A DNA stretch of 64,000 bases from Pinus tabuliformis (lineage: Eukaryota; Streptophyta; Pinopsida; Pinales; Pinaceae). Positions 21,186 to 30,461 of this stretch are shown here, one piece after another (position 1 is the stretch's first letter; each line of letters opens with the position of its first letter). The stretch covers positions 1,236,015,897-1,236,079,896 of the forward strand of contig CM062819.1 in the NCBI GenBank assembly GCA_031772625.1, in the 5' to 3' direction. The position numbers and the translations under genes are program-made. The notes beneath the pieces were generated by a model. The model had not been told where the DNA came from. It saw nothing but the letters and a program-made list of their open reading frames with translations, and did no database searches.

Positions 21186-22297
21186 TGTTGAAGTTTCTAA
21201 GTCTACTTACTTAGAAACCCTCCATGCACTTTATCTGATTTATTCCTACTTACTTGTTATTTTCCTTAACAAGTTATTTACAATGTAAATACTGAAAAAT
21301 AAACACTAGTGCATGCTCAACATATTACAGATCAACAACTAAAAGAACAAGAACAAACACACCATATGACACCATTATTTTTGGACTAATGTCCCCGGAA
21401 AAACCCAATGTGGGAAAATCGATGCAGCTATCTGAGTGTTTTCTTATTAAGCAATATCATAGTACAATCTGGGTGCCGAAACTGGCCTACCCAACAGAAA
21501 ATTTCCTTAGCAGTAATACCTCTCCGTTTCAGACAAATCTACTAGCTAAAACCCCAAATAATCCTTCTGACAGCTACTCAGCACCAATCTGCCCCTGAAA
21601 CCCCAGCGTTTACCCAATCTGGACTGCGTCAGCCTCTCCTAGCCCAGTGTTGGCCCTGCGCCAACCTATCTTGGCCTACGTCAGCCCCAGGAGGCCCTGC
21701 ATCAACTCTCTGAGCCTCTGCTTCAGCTACGCTGGCCTCTTTGGTGCTCTACGCAGCACTTAGCTGCCTCTGCGTGGCCTTGCATGAGCACTGGCTGCTC
21801 CTGCGTCTCTCTCTGTGTCTCCTATGCTACTCTCCCGACGCTATCTCTGCCTCTTTGTCTCTCTGTACTCAATTCCCCTCAGCTACTCTCCGATCACTGA
21901 TTCTATCTCTCTTAGCAAGCCCTGCTCTAGAGAATAGAATGACTGATCACTCTGGTGTATTCTTCAAGTGACACTCAAGCCTCCTCTTATACTTTTCTTG
22001 TTGACATATCAACAGCCGAGATTAAGTCTCTAATCAACGACTAAGATTAGATCTAGCTTGATCCATGTCTTTTGGACCATTCTAACACAGATTCATATTA
22101 ATACACATTAATATTTTATTTTCCCTAAGTTTAGACTTAGGGACTCCATTAAAAATATTAATTATTTTAATATCTCCTTATCTGTTTAGAATTTGCCCAA
22201 ACCCTTTCTAGGTATTGGAGATCTCATGTGCCCCAACCTCTCCACCACATTTCATGGCTAGAGCACATCCGATGCTACCCCAAATCAACAGTCAACA
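21186..22297 (-). repeat. Solo LTR of a related copia, near the end of the X 3' LTR
   Basis: Termini on the minus strand are TGTTGACTG...TTCAACA. The minus strand has a TATA-like TATAAGAGG (about 21985) and a CCCACATTGGGTTTTTCCGGGGAC block (about 21390-21410) that resembles the CCCCACATTGGGGTTTGTCCCTGG block in the copia-A to -E LTRs. No interior is attached. The flanks AGATC and ATTCC are not a clear duplication, so the call rests on termini and the shared block. ORF-like frames within it (for example Cys/Leu-rich 21741-21971) look like chance. Confidence 0.6.
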
Positions 22298-22306
22298 ATT
22301 CCAACA

Positions 22307-22691
22307 CCTTAACAACATGGTTTACGTTTACTCCAATCTTTGATTGTGGGTGAGACAACTTGAGAGGACACCTGACGTGGAGGCCATCTCATTTGATGGT
22401 ATTAACACCACTTCTGCATGGAGGGTTGAGGCCAAGAGGGCTATCATGGAATCGGCCCCTAATTGGTTAGAGGATGAGGTAGTGGAGGGGGTAGCAATTG
22501 TAGAGGAGGAGGAGGAGGAGGAAGTGACACCACCTACCATTGTCACCAGTAGAGGATGTGGTTTACCTCCTATAGCTCCTAATTTTTCAGCTTCTAGAGG
22601 ACATCAAAGTCCAATGCCAACCCTGGGGCTTGCTTCATCTGGAGGGGAAGCTATTACATTTTCTCGCAAGAGGGCCAGAGGAAATCAATAG
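22307..22691 (+). pseudogene. hAT-superfamily transposase, C-terminal end, second segment
   Basis: Continues the gene interrupted at 9256: FLNNMVYVYSNL, then WVRQLERTPDVEAISFDGINTTSAWRVEA, a block typical of the end of this hAT family. An acidic run (EEEEEEE, about 22505-22530) and a basic C-terminal KRARGNQ, possibly a nuclear localisation signal, precede the TAG at 22689-22691. The segment from 22344 is open. In the native gene it lies directly after the KRNRLE motif. Placement on both sides of X confirms the insertion order. Confidence 0.85.
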
Positions 22692-22766
22692 TTACTTGGT
22701 TCATTTCATTGTATATGACTCATGATATGAGATACATTATTATATTTTTGGTTGATATTTTGAGGC
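22692..22766. other. hAT 3' flank
   Basis: 75 bases of AT-rich sequence between the hAT stop codon and copia-E; nothing recognisable. The last five bases (GAGGC) form an imperfect duplication with AAGGC at 29805-29809. Confidence 0.5.
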
Positions 22767-23727
22767 TGTTAATTTTAGATAACAATGGTATGTTCTATGC
22801 TTAGAGCAATTTTACTTCAATTTCTTTATTAGCTCAATATCTATATCTAGTTTAGCAATCACATCATCATGATAGTAAAATGCAGATAGAACATAAACAA
22901 TAACAGTAGAAAACAAGTCAAGACAAGAGGACACAAGATATGGCACCAACCAGGGACAAACCACAATGTGGGGAAACCCTTGATCAATTCTTCTTATAAT
23001 TCTTCAAAAGTTCAGTAGAGAGAGAGTACAATATACAATATTCACTTGCCCAATCACAGTGAAATATGATCAGTCAAAGCATAAATAGAAAGCCCTAACC
23101 AGAATGCCAACGCTGGTCAACAGGTCAGATTTTGACCTCCAAAACAGCTCAATCAACTCGGCCTCCAACAGCAAGTCAAATCAACCCAAAAACAATCCGA
23201 AAATATCTAGTCAAACATTGTCAACAAAATTCAACGCTAGTCAAACAGAGGTCAAAAAGCCTCGAATTTCGTGCCCAAAACTGTGGCCTGCCCAAACAAA
23301 AATACTTCACACAAAACCGTAGTCAAAGATGGTCAACGTTGGTCAAAATAGCTCCCTGCAACTTTCAGTCAACGCAAGGACTGCAAAAGAGCAGTGCCTT
23401 CTTCGCACGTGTGGAGAGAGAGAAGCCTCAGAAGATCTGTACCCAAACAATGAAAGAGAGAGAAGAATGAATGTGTGATGCCAAAATGAGGAGGCTCCTT
23501 GTATTTATATGCAATGTTGAGGGCTTGAAGGTGCTAATTTGATGGTTGGTCGACCTTGACAATTTGTCCATAATCAAAATAAATTCATAACTCCATTTGT
23601 ACATGTCAAAATGGGATGATCTTTAGATCAATCCTACACCTTTCAGAGAAAGGAATCCAATAAAAATATCATCTGCCTCATATGAGTTGTCCAAGGTGAA
23701 GTTTGGCCCAAGTTGCCAAATTTAACA
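22767..23727 (-). repeat. Copia-E 3' LTR (961 bp)
   Basis: Minus-strand TGTTAAATTTGGCAACTTGGG...AATTAACA. TATA-like box (plus-strand TATTTATA) near 23501. Many GGTCAA/AGTCAA motifs at 23100-23375. Confidence 0.92.
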
Positions 23728-24317
23728 CTCCCTCTCAACTAGGGAGAACTTCACCTGTCAAACTGTCTGACAATTTGTACCATCACAATGTCTGCTCTGC
23801 CCTGCTGAACCATGAAGAAAGAAGAAATGATCGAGAATGTACCATACCATTCTCCACTGACCCGAAGTCAATCTCCAATAATAGAGAGTGTCATACCACT
23901 CTTAATCGACCCGAAGTCAATTTCCATTGATCCCAGATCAATATCAACATCCTAGCATAGGGAGTACGGTAGTACACAATGCGTCCATCAGTAGTACTAT
24001 GGTCACTATCTTCATTTCCCTACTCATTGGCCAGATGAGAGGTACTTCCCATGAGTCCCGGACTGCATGGGTAGGATGTGACGGCAAGAGAAGGTGAACC
24101 ACTCATCCTGCTCATATGGCATAAGAGAAGGTGAACCACTCAACCTATGCATATGTCACCATGGAGTATCACAGGGGAAGGTGAACCACTAGCCCTATGG
24201 TCACTCATCGCTCCAAGAAGTACCCCAAGCCCCCCGGAGCTCCCAGAGCTCAACATCCATCTCATACGGGACCCTCATAAGAGGGTCTCTCCACAACTCC
24301 AAGTCGTTCAAGGAAGC
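23728..24317 (-). other. Copia-E polypurine tract and 3' untranslated region
   Basis: Plus CTCCCTCTCAACTAGGGAG next to the LTR is the complement of the family polypurine tract. Between 24083 and 24195 the phrase AAGGTGAACCACT recurs about every 40-55 bases, matching the GGTTCACC repeats of copia-D (40430-40600). Confidence 0.8.
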
Positions 24318-25860
24318 TTAAGAATTTGACCTTCCCCAGGAGCTTTGAAGAATATTGGCGACCTGATCATCAGTCTCAATGTGTTGGAGCCTTATTGCTC
24401 TCCGTTGTACCATATCCCGGATAAAGTGGTACCTGATATCAATATGCTTGGAGCAGTCATGAAACACAGGATTCTCAAAAAGACAAACCCTACTTTGGTT
24501 GTCGCAATAGATCACAAAGGTATCCAACACATGTCCAAATAGCTCACTAGAGAGCTTCCTCAACCAAACAGATTCACAGGAGGCCATACTAGCAGCAATG
24601 TATTCAGCCTCATCGTGCTCAAAGCAACAGACTTCTGCTTCCTGCTCATCCATGATATCAAAGCAGAACCTAGAGATAAGCAACATCCAGATGCGCTTTT
24701 ACGATCCACCACACTACCAGCCCAGTCTGCATCAGAGTAACCATGGAGCCTCACATTCCTGGCAGTGTATCTCAATCCATAAGTAATTGTGCCTCGAACA
24801 TATCTCAAGAGATTCTTGGCAGCAATCCAATGTATGTGATGAGGCTCGACCATAAACTGACTTAATGTATTCACTGCAAAACATATGTTCAGATGAGAGT
24901 TCACCAAGAACATCAGGGCCCCCACGAGTTGACGATACTCAAAAGGATTTCCCAAATCGGGTCCAGCAACACTTTCGCATAATTTCTTGAAGTTAAGTTC
25001 CATCAAAGTAGTCATGACTTGCAGTCCACCATCCCAAATCTTTCAAGTATCTTCACAATATATTTTCCTTGAGAAAGCAAAATCTCACCTGGCTTTTGCC
25101 AGACCTCCAACCCTAGGAAGTAACGCATCAATCCTAGGTCCTTCATCTCGAATTCGGAAGCCAACTCCCTCTTACATTGATGAATAAGAAAGTGTGCACC
25201 TATCAGAAAGAGATCGTCCACATAAAGTACCAAGATGAGAGGTTTATCATTCTCAACCTCAAAATAAAGGTTCAAATCAGCTTCACTTCTTGTAAATCCT
25301 AACTTCATTAGATAGTTATCGATTCTTTCATACCAAGCCCGGGGTGCTTGCTTCAACCCATAGAGGGCTTTCTTCAACCTGCATACATGTGTCTGACGAT
25401 CTTGAATTTCGAACCCCTCAGGTTGTTCTACATAAACTTCCTCCTTAGGTGAACCATGCAAGAAGGCAGTCTTGACATCCATCTGGTGTAGATTCCATCC
25501 TTGCGAGGCAGAAAGGGCAATGATCGATCGGATGGTGGTGTAGCGGGCAACAAATATCTCATCATAATCTACACCTTCCTTTTGAGAGAAGCCTCGAGCA
25601 ACGAATCTGGCCTTGAACTTTTAAGCACTTCCATTAGCTCCATGCTTGATCTTGTAGAGCCATTTCAAGGTTACAACGGATTTGTCCTTGGATCTAGGGA
25701 CCACATCCCAAACATCATTCTTCATAATTGACTCATACTCTTCATTCATTGCATCCTTCCAAACTTGGTGCTTTGCAGCTTCTTCGAATGTGCAAGGCTC
25801 AGATTGAACAATGGTGCTCATTGCAATTAAGTACCCTTGGTACCTATTCGGTTTCTTGCT
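24318..25860 (-). pseudogene. Copia-E reverse transcriptase and RNase H
   Basis: From right to left: MSTIVQSEPCTFEEAAKHQVWKD (25821 on), KWLYKIKHG, a break after NGSA, RT motif A MDVKTAFLHG (25482), GLKQAPRAWY, LVLYVDDLFLIG (catalytic YVDD), LGLEVWQKPGEI, a stop after VDCKS at about 25012. The frame then continues from ELNFKKL through HGYSDADWAGSVVDRKS to ALST, where a frameshift near 24640 moves the reading to DEAEYIAASMAS, YCDNQSRV and HDCSKHIDIRYHF. The ADILTKPL end is altered (ANILQSSW). At least three lesions. It would have made cDNA and removed RNA template. Confidence 0.9.
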
Positions 25861-25938
25861 TTCACGAAATGTCCCCCTAGGTGCAACATGTCTCTTGGCA
25901 TCTTCAAGAGTCTCCCTAAGCCATGAGGGTCTCCTTTT

Positions 25939-27345
25939 TTAGGAGGGCTCATGAGGGGGTGGATCAATGGGATCCATTGGTCCGTCAGCATCGAGCATCA
26001 ACTCATCCTGCGATTCTCCCTGCTTCCCTGAATCTGCTTCTTTGTCCTTCCTGGGAAAAGGAAGGTTACTAATCTTCCCAAGGGCAGCATCCTCATCGAA
26101 GATGACATCATGACTTATCCCCGCTTCTCTTTGGCCAGGCACATAGATTCTATATGCCTTAGAAGTTTCACTATAGCCCACAAATGTTCCTTTCTTCCCA
26201 GAAGCATCCAATTTGCTTCTCTTTTCTTTCAGCACATGAACATATACAGGGCTACCAAAAATTCTAAAGTGAGAAACATCAGGTTTCTTATCGGTGAAAA
26301 CTTCTTCGGGAGTTTGGGAGTCCAACACTTGATGAGGGCATCTATTTTGAACATACACGGCAGTGTTTGTAACTTCGGCCCATAAGAACTTTGGAAGGCT
26401 TTGATCATGAAGCACGGCACGAGTAGCTTCTACAATAGAACGGTTCTTCTTTACAGCAACACCATTTTGCTCAGGAGTATATGCGGTAGTAGTTTCCCTC
26501 TTAATGCCAGCTTCTCTACAATAATTATTGAACTCATTTGATTCATATTCGGTTCCATTATCGGCCCTCAATATTTTGATCTTCTTCCCGGTTTGATTTG
26601 CAACTAAAGCTTTGAAAGAACGGAACCATGAGAATACTTCGTCCTTCTTCTCCAAGAAATATATCCAAGCCTTGCGAGAGAAATCATCCATAAAGATAGC
26701 ATAATATAAATATCCTCCTAATGAGTTCACGGGCATTGCACCAGATAGATCAGAATGAACCAATTGCAATATGTCAGTAGTCTTGCTATCACTTGAGGGG
26801 AATGGTCCCCTTGTATGCTTTCCTTCGGCACACCCTTGACAAATACCTTTACGTTCTACTTTAAATTCGGGCATACTTGTCACCATCTTCCTCACATCGA
26901 GTAGAGCCTTATAATGTAGATGAGCAAACCTCCGGTGCCATAATTCAGATGGAAGTGATGTGTCACAAGACATAGCTCCCAATGGACTTCCTCCAACTTG
27001 ATATAGGTTATCAACCCTGAATCCAAGTGTAAATGCATCTTTGAAATTTTTATTCAACACACGTACCTCTCCATCGATGAATGCCACCTTGAATCCTTTG
27101 TTCTCCATCACCGAGATAGATACCAAGTTCTTCTTTAGATCTAGTACATATAGTACTTCTTGTAGATGAACGGTGTTACCTTGATTCAATTGATGAGTAA
27201 CATTCCCAACTCCCTTCATGGGGTAAGTGGCATTGTCTCCAAGGATAATTTCCAAATTTGTATCTTTTTCAATCAGATTTGAAAGAGCTTCCTTATACCC
27301 AGTGAAGTGCCTTGAGGCACCACTATCAATCAACCAATTTCCCAA
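25939..27345 (-). pseudogene. Copia-E protease-integrase segment (468-codon open frame)
   Basis: Opens at the protease with LIDSGASRHFTGYKEAL, passes through LKKNLVSIS, the GAG-pre-integrase LWHRRFAHLHYKALLD...CQGCAEGKHTRG, and the integrase core VHSDLSG, ADNGTEYES and TPEQNGVAVKKN (Glu retained, though ERKN is changed to VKKN). The C-terminal domain includes FRIFGSPVYVHVLKEKR and GYSETSKAYRIYV. The frame ends after DPPPHEPS at 25939, where SSSKRRPSWL is expected, so a stop or indel falls there. Although long, it is only the middle of a polyprotein whose gag and RT are broken. Confidence 0.9.
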
Positions 27346-27652
27346 CGTGTTAGGAGGAGATGCAGTGGAGAGGGCAGATATAAGATAAAATTATTTTTGC
27401 TTGTTATCAACAACATTAGATTCATCATAATTGGTGTTTCTTGATCTCTTGGGAAGGCAACCATTTCCTTGATGAGGAGCGGAAGCATTCCTTTTTCCTC
27501 GGTTGTTGAATCTGCCATTGCTTTGATTATTGTTGCCCTTGAAATTGTAGTTGTTGTGGTTGTCATCATCATGAAGTGTATCCCTTCTATTAGGACACTC
27601 CCTAGCATAGTGGCCAAACTTGTTGCAAATGAAGCATCTTCCCTTCCTTCCA

Positions 27653-28258
27653 GTTTTGAAACCCGACCTTCCTTGACATTACTTGTTTGAACCTGCATTG
27701 TTCTTCTTTTTAACATGAGCGAAGAATGCAATAGGATCATTCCTATTTGAAGGCATATCTAGTTCCATCATCTTTGTTTCTTCTTGAGAACACCTAGTCA
27801 ACAATTCTTCAAAACCTAGAATCCTATCGTTGTTAAGAATAGTAGTGTTGAACACGTGTCATTCACGAGGGAGCCCTCCAAGGGAAATGAGAGTAAGCTC
27901 CCTGTCAGCAATAGCTTCTCCAATCGAAAGAAGATCATTTTTTATCTCAGTAATCCTCATGAAGTAGGATTACTGAGATAAAAAATGATCTTCTTTCGAT
28001 TAGAGAAGCTATTGCTGACAGGGAGCTTACTCTCATTTCCCTTGGAGGGCTCCCTCGTGAATGACACGTGTTCAACACTACTATTCTTAACAACGATAGG
28101 ATTCTAGGTTTTGAAACCCGACCTTCCTTGACATTACTTGTTTGAACCTGCATTGTTCTTCTTTTTAACATGAGCGAAGAATGCAATAGGATCATTCCTA
28201 TTTGAAGGCATATCTAGTTCCATCATCTTTGTTTCTTCTTGAGAACACCTAGTCAACA
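27653..28258. repeat. 151-bp direct repeats bracketing the palindrome
   Basis: Copies 27653-27803 and 28108-28258, offset 455 bp, both starting GTTTTGAAACCCGACC and ending CCTAGTCAACA. The second copy begins within the last bases of the right palindrome arm, a shared GTTTT junction. Confidence 0.92.
27811..28112. repeat. Near-perfect palindrome: two 147-bp arms, 8-bp loop
   Basis: Left arm 27811-27957, loop CATGAAGT (27958-27965), right arm 27966-28112. I find one mismatch (CTCCAATCG against CGATTAGAG). The arms are gag sequence covering the SIGEAIAD...LNNDRI region. It lies between direct repeats 27653-27803 and 28108-28258. Confidence 0.93.
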
Positions 28259-28791
28259 TCATTTCTTTCCTTCTTTATATCCTTGAGCTTGTTCTTGAGG
28301 AAAAGAACTTGGTTTACCTATCATATATCTCTTTTGATGTGTTCAAATCGGAGATGTAAGCAACTAAATGCTTATGAATAGAATCCTTGATGATCTTCTT
28401 GCCTTTGACTTAACTTGGTTTGCATTGCTAGATTTGAACATGCCAACCAACCTGTCATATATCTCCTTTGATGTGTTCAAATCGGAGATGTAAGCAACTA
28501 AATGCTTATGAATAGAATCCCTGATGATCTTCTTGGCTTTGACTTCACCCTTCTTGTACTTTGTCTTAGCAGGAGCTGGTGCATTTGAAGAAGGTTCTGA
28601 AATCTTTCCCTACACATAATCCATAACATCTTTCTCTTCTAAAGTCAAATCAAGAGACACTTCCATGCATGATAATCAGACTTATCATGAAGCTTGTCAT
28701 CAGACTTGAAGTAGGATGTGGAGGCCATTGAATATTGTCCTTGATCAGTGATTGCTCTTCTCACTCTTGCTTGGGCTTTGCCTTCACCTTA

Positions 28792-28803
28792 GCTCCGATA
28801 CCA
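28792..28803 (-). other. Copia-E primer binding site (one change)
   Basis: Minus-strand TGGTATCGGAGC, one transition away from the family site, adjoining the LTR end at 28804. Confidence 0.85.
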
Positions 28804-29804
28804 TGTTAATTTCAGATAACAATGGTATTTTCTATGCTTAGAGCAATTTTACTTCAATTTCTTTATTAGCCCAATATCAATATCTAGTTTAGCAATAACA
28901 TCATCATGATAGTAAAATGCAGATAGAACATAAACAATAACAGTAGAAAACAAGCCAAGACAAGAGGACACAAGATATGCCACCAGCCAAGGACAAACCC
29001 CAATGTGGGGAACCCTTGATCAATTCTTCTTATAATTCTTCAAAAGTTCAGCACAGAGAGAGAGTACAATATATAATATTCACTTGCCTAATCACAATGA
29101 AATCTGATCAATCAAACAGCTGAAACAGAAAGCCCTAACCAAAAAGTCAAAGTTGGTCAATAAGGCAGATTTTGACCTCCAAACAGCTTGGTCAAACTCG
29201 GTCAACTCGGCCTCCAACAGCAAGTCCAATCAGCCCAAAAATAATTCGAAAATATCAAGTCAAACCTGGTCAACAAAAGTCAACATAGTAGCAAGCGCTA
29301 GCACAGTCAACATTAGTCAAACAGCCTCGAATTTCATGCCCAAAACTGCGGCCTGCCCAAACAGAAATACCCCACACAAAACCGCAGTCAAAGATGGTCA
29401 ACGCTAGTCAAAACAGCTTCCTGCAACTTTCAATCAACGTTGGTCAACACAGGGACAGCAAAAGAACAGTCCCTTCTTCGCACGTGTGGAGAGAGAGAAG
29501 CCTCAAAAGATCCGTACCCAAACAATGAAGGAGAGAGAAGAATGAATGTGTGAGATGCCAAAATGAGGAGGCTCCTTGTATTTATATGCAACGTTGAGGG
29601 CTTGAGGGTGCTAATTTGATGGTTGGCTGATCTTGACAATTTGTCCATAATCAAAATAAATTAAGAACTCCTTTTGTACATGTCAGAATGGGATGATCTT
29701 TAGATCAATCCTACACCTCTCAGAGAGAGGAATCCAATAAAAATATCAATTGCCTCATATGAGCTATCCAAGGTAAAGTTTGGCCCTAGTTGCCAAATTT
29801 AACA
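28804..29804 (-). repeat. Copia-E 5' LTR (1001 bp)
   Basis: Minus-strand TGTTAAATTTGGCAACTAGGG...AAATTAACA; TATA-like box (plus TATTTATA) near 29579; TTGACC/TTGACT-type motifs concentrated at 29140-29450. Confidence 0.92.
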
Positions 29805-30411
29805 AAGGCTCGATTAGGGCTCAAAATTCTGGACATGATTCATTGTTATGTGTGATGTAGCATTAGACATGTTGCACTCAAATTGTCAAAGTTCTAAAGA
29901 AGCGGAAGTACCAATTTTTTCAACAAGGATCGGATCACATATCAGCAGTCCCTGTATCATAGTCATCCCATTCTGCAAGTTATATATTATAAATGATCTT
30001 AATAAAACCATGAGTATATGTAACAACCTAGGTAAGCCTATAATTTGATGATGAATTCCATCCTAGGAGGTTTTTTAACCTCACTAATTACCTGTGTTTT
30101 TCGACACGGCTAATCAGAAGAGTTTTTTCCCTCCAGCTTAAACCCCCAAAGCTAGGGTGAAATTTATTGTCGAATTATTAGGTGAGTCCTAGTGTTTTAG
30201 TCAAGTCTGATGTAAAAGTGGTTTGGGAATAATTTAAGCTAATTGGCTAAATTATTTTATTACAAATCACTTGGTTTACTAGATCATATTGAGTCGCAGA
30301 TGGGTTTTGTGTCTTGAGGGTCTAAGACAAATGTGTATTCCCTCTTTGAGTCTTTAAAAGAAAAATCATATGTAATAGAGGGTTGGAAAAATAATTAATC
30401 CCCTCATGTGT
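29805..30411. other. AT-rich stretch without a gene; LTR-like start at 30019
   Basis: 29805-30018 shows nothing recognisable. At 30019 a TGTAACAACC start resembles the 5' end of some Ty3-type LTRs, and the sequence that continues beyond the retroposon at 32677 has a TATA-like CTATAAATTA (about 33069) and an AATAAAAG signal (about 33176). No matching second copy, primer site or coding region was found, so an LTR identity is only a guess. Confidence 0.3.
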
Positions 30412-30461
30412 AAATTAACCAATTTTTCTATTGAAAATTTGAGAGCGGAACAGCGGATCCC

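Larger units (their letters stand above)
9257..22306 (+). mobile_element. Element X: coding-poor copia-like LTR retrotransposon inside the hAT gene
   Basis: 5' LTR 9257-10527 and a 3' LTR starting at 14010 share their sequence over their whole length once later insertions are removed: copia-C at 14383-20345 and a solo LTR at 21186-22297. Flanks are CCTAT (9252-9256) and CCTTA (22307-22311), a degraded 5-bp duplication. Joining the flanks restores the hAT reading frame, which proves the insertion. The interior (10528-14009) has a gag-like segment and a decayed zinc knuckle but no recognisable integrase, RT or RNase H. It was therefore probably non-autonomous, or lost pol long ago. Confidence 0.85.
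27346..28728 (-). pseudogene. Copia-E gag, rearranged
   Basis: The start at 28726-28728 opens the family gag. The body is scrambled. A partial tandem duplication of the TSKEIYDRLVGMF region (28317-28407 and 28456-28547) is followed by a 147-bp inverted repeat and a 151-bp direct repeat. The knuckle region reads CFICNKFGHYAREC in the frame 27330-27740 neighbourhood, with a nearby stop. No continuous gag is possible. Confidence 0.85.
22767..29804 (-). mobile_element. Copia-E: full-length, degenerate Ty1/copia retrotransposon
   Basis: Minus strand: 5' LTR 28804-29804, primer site 28792-28803, gag (rearranged), protease-integrase, RT, RNase H, 3' untranslated region, polypurine tract (about 23728-23745), 3' LTR 22767-23727. 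Flanks GAGGC/AAGGC match at four of five bases. LTR lengths (1001 and 961 bp) and many substitutions indicate an old insertion. Same family as copia-A, -B and -D. It lies in opposite orientation to copia-D, 5.4 kb away. Confidence 0.93.
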
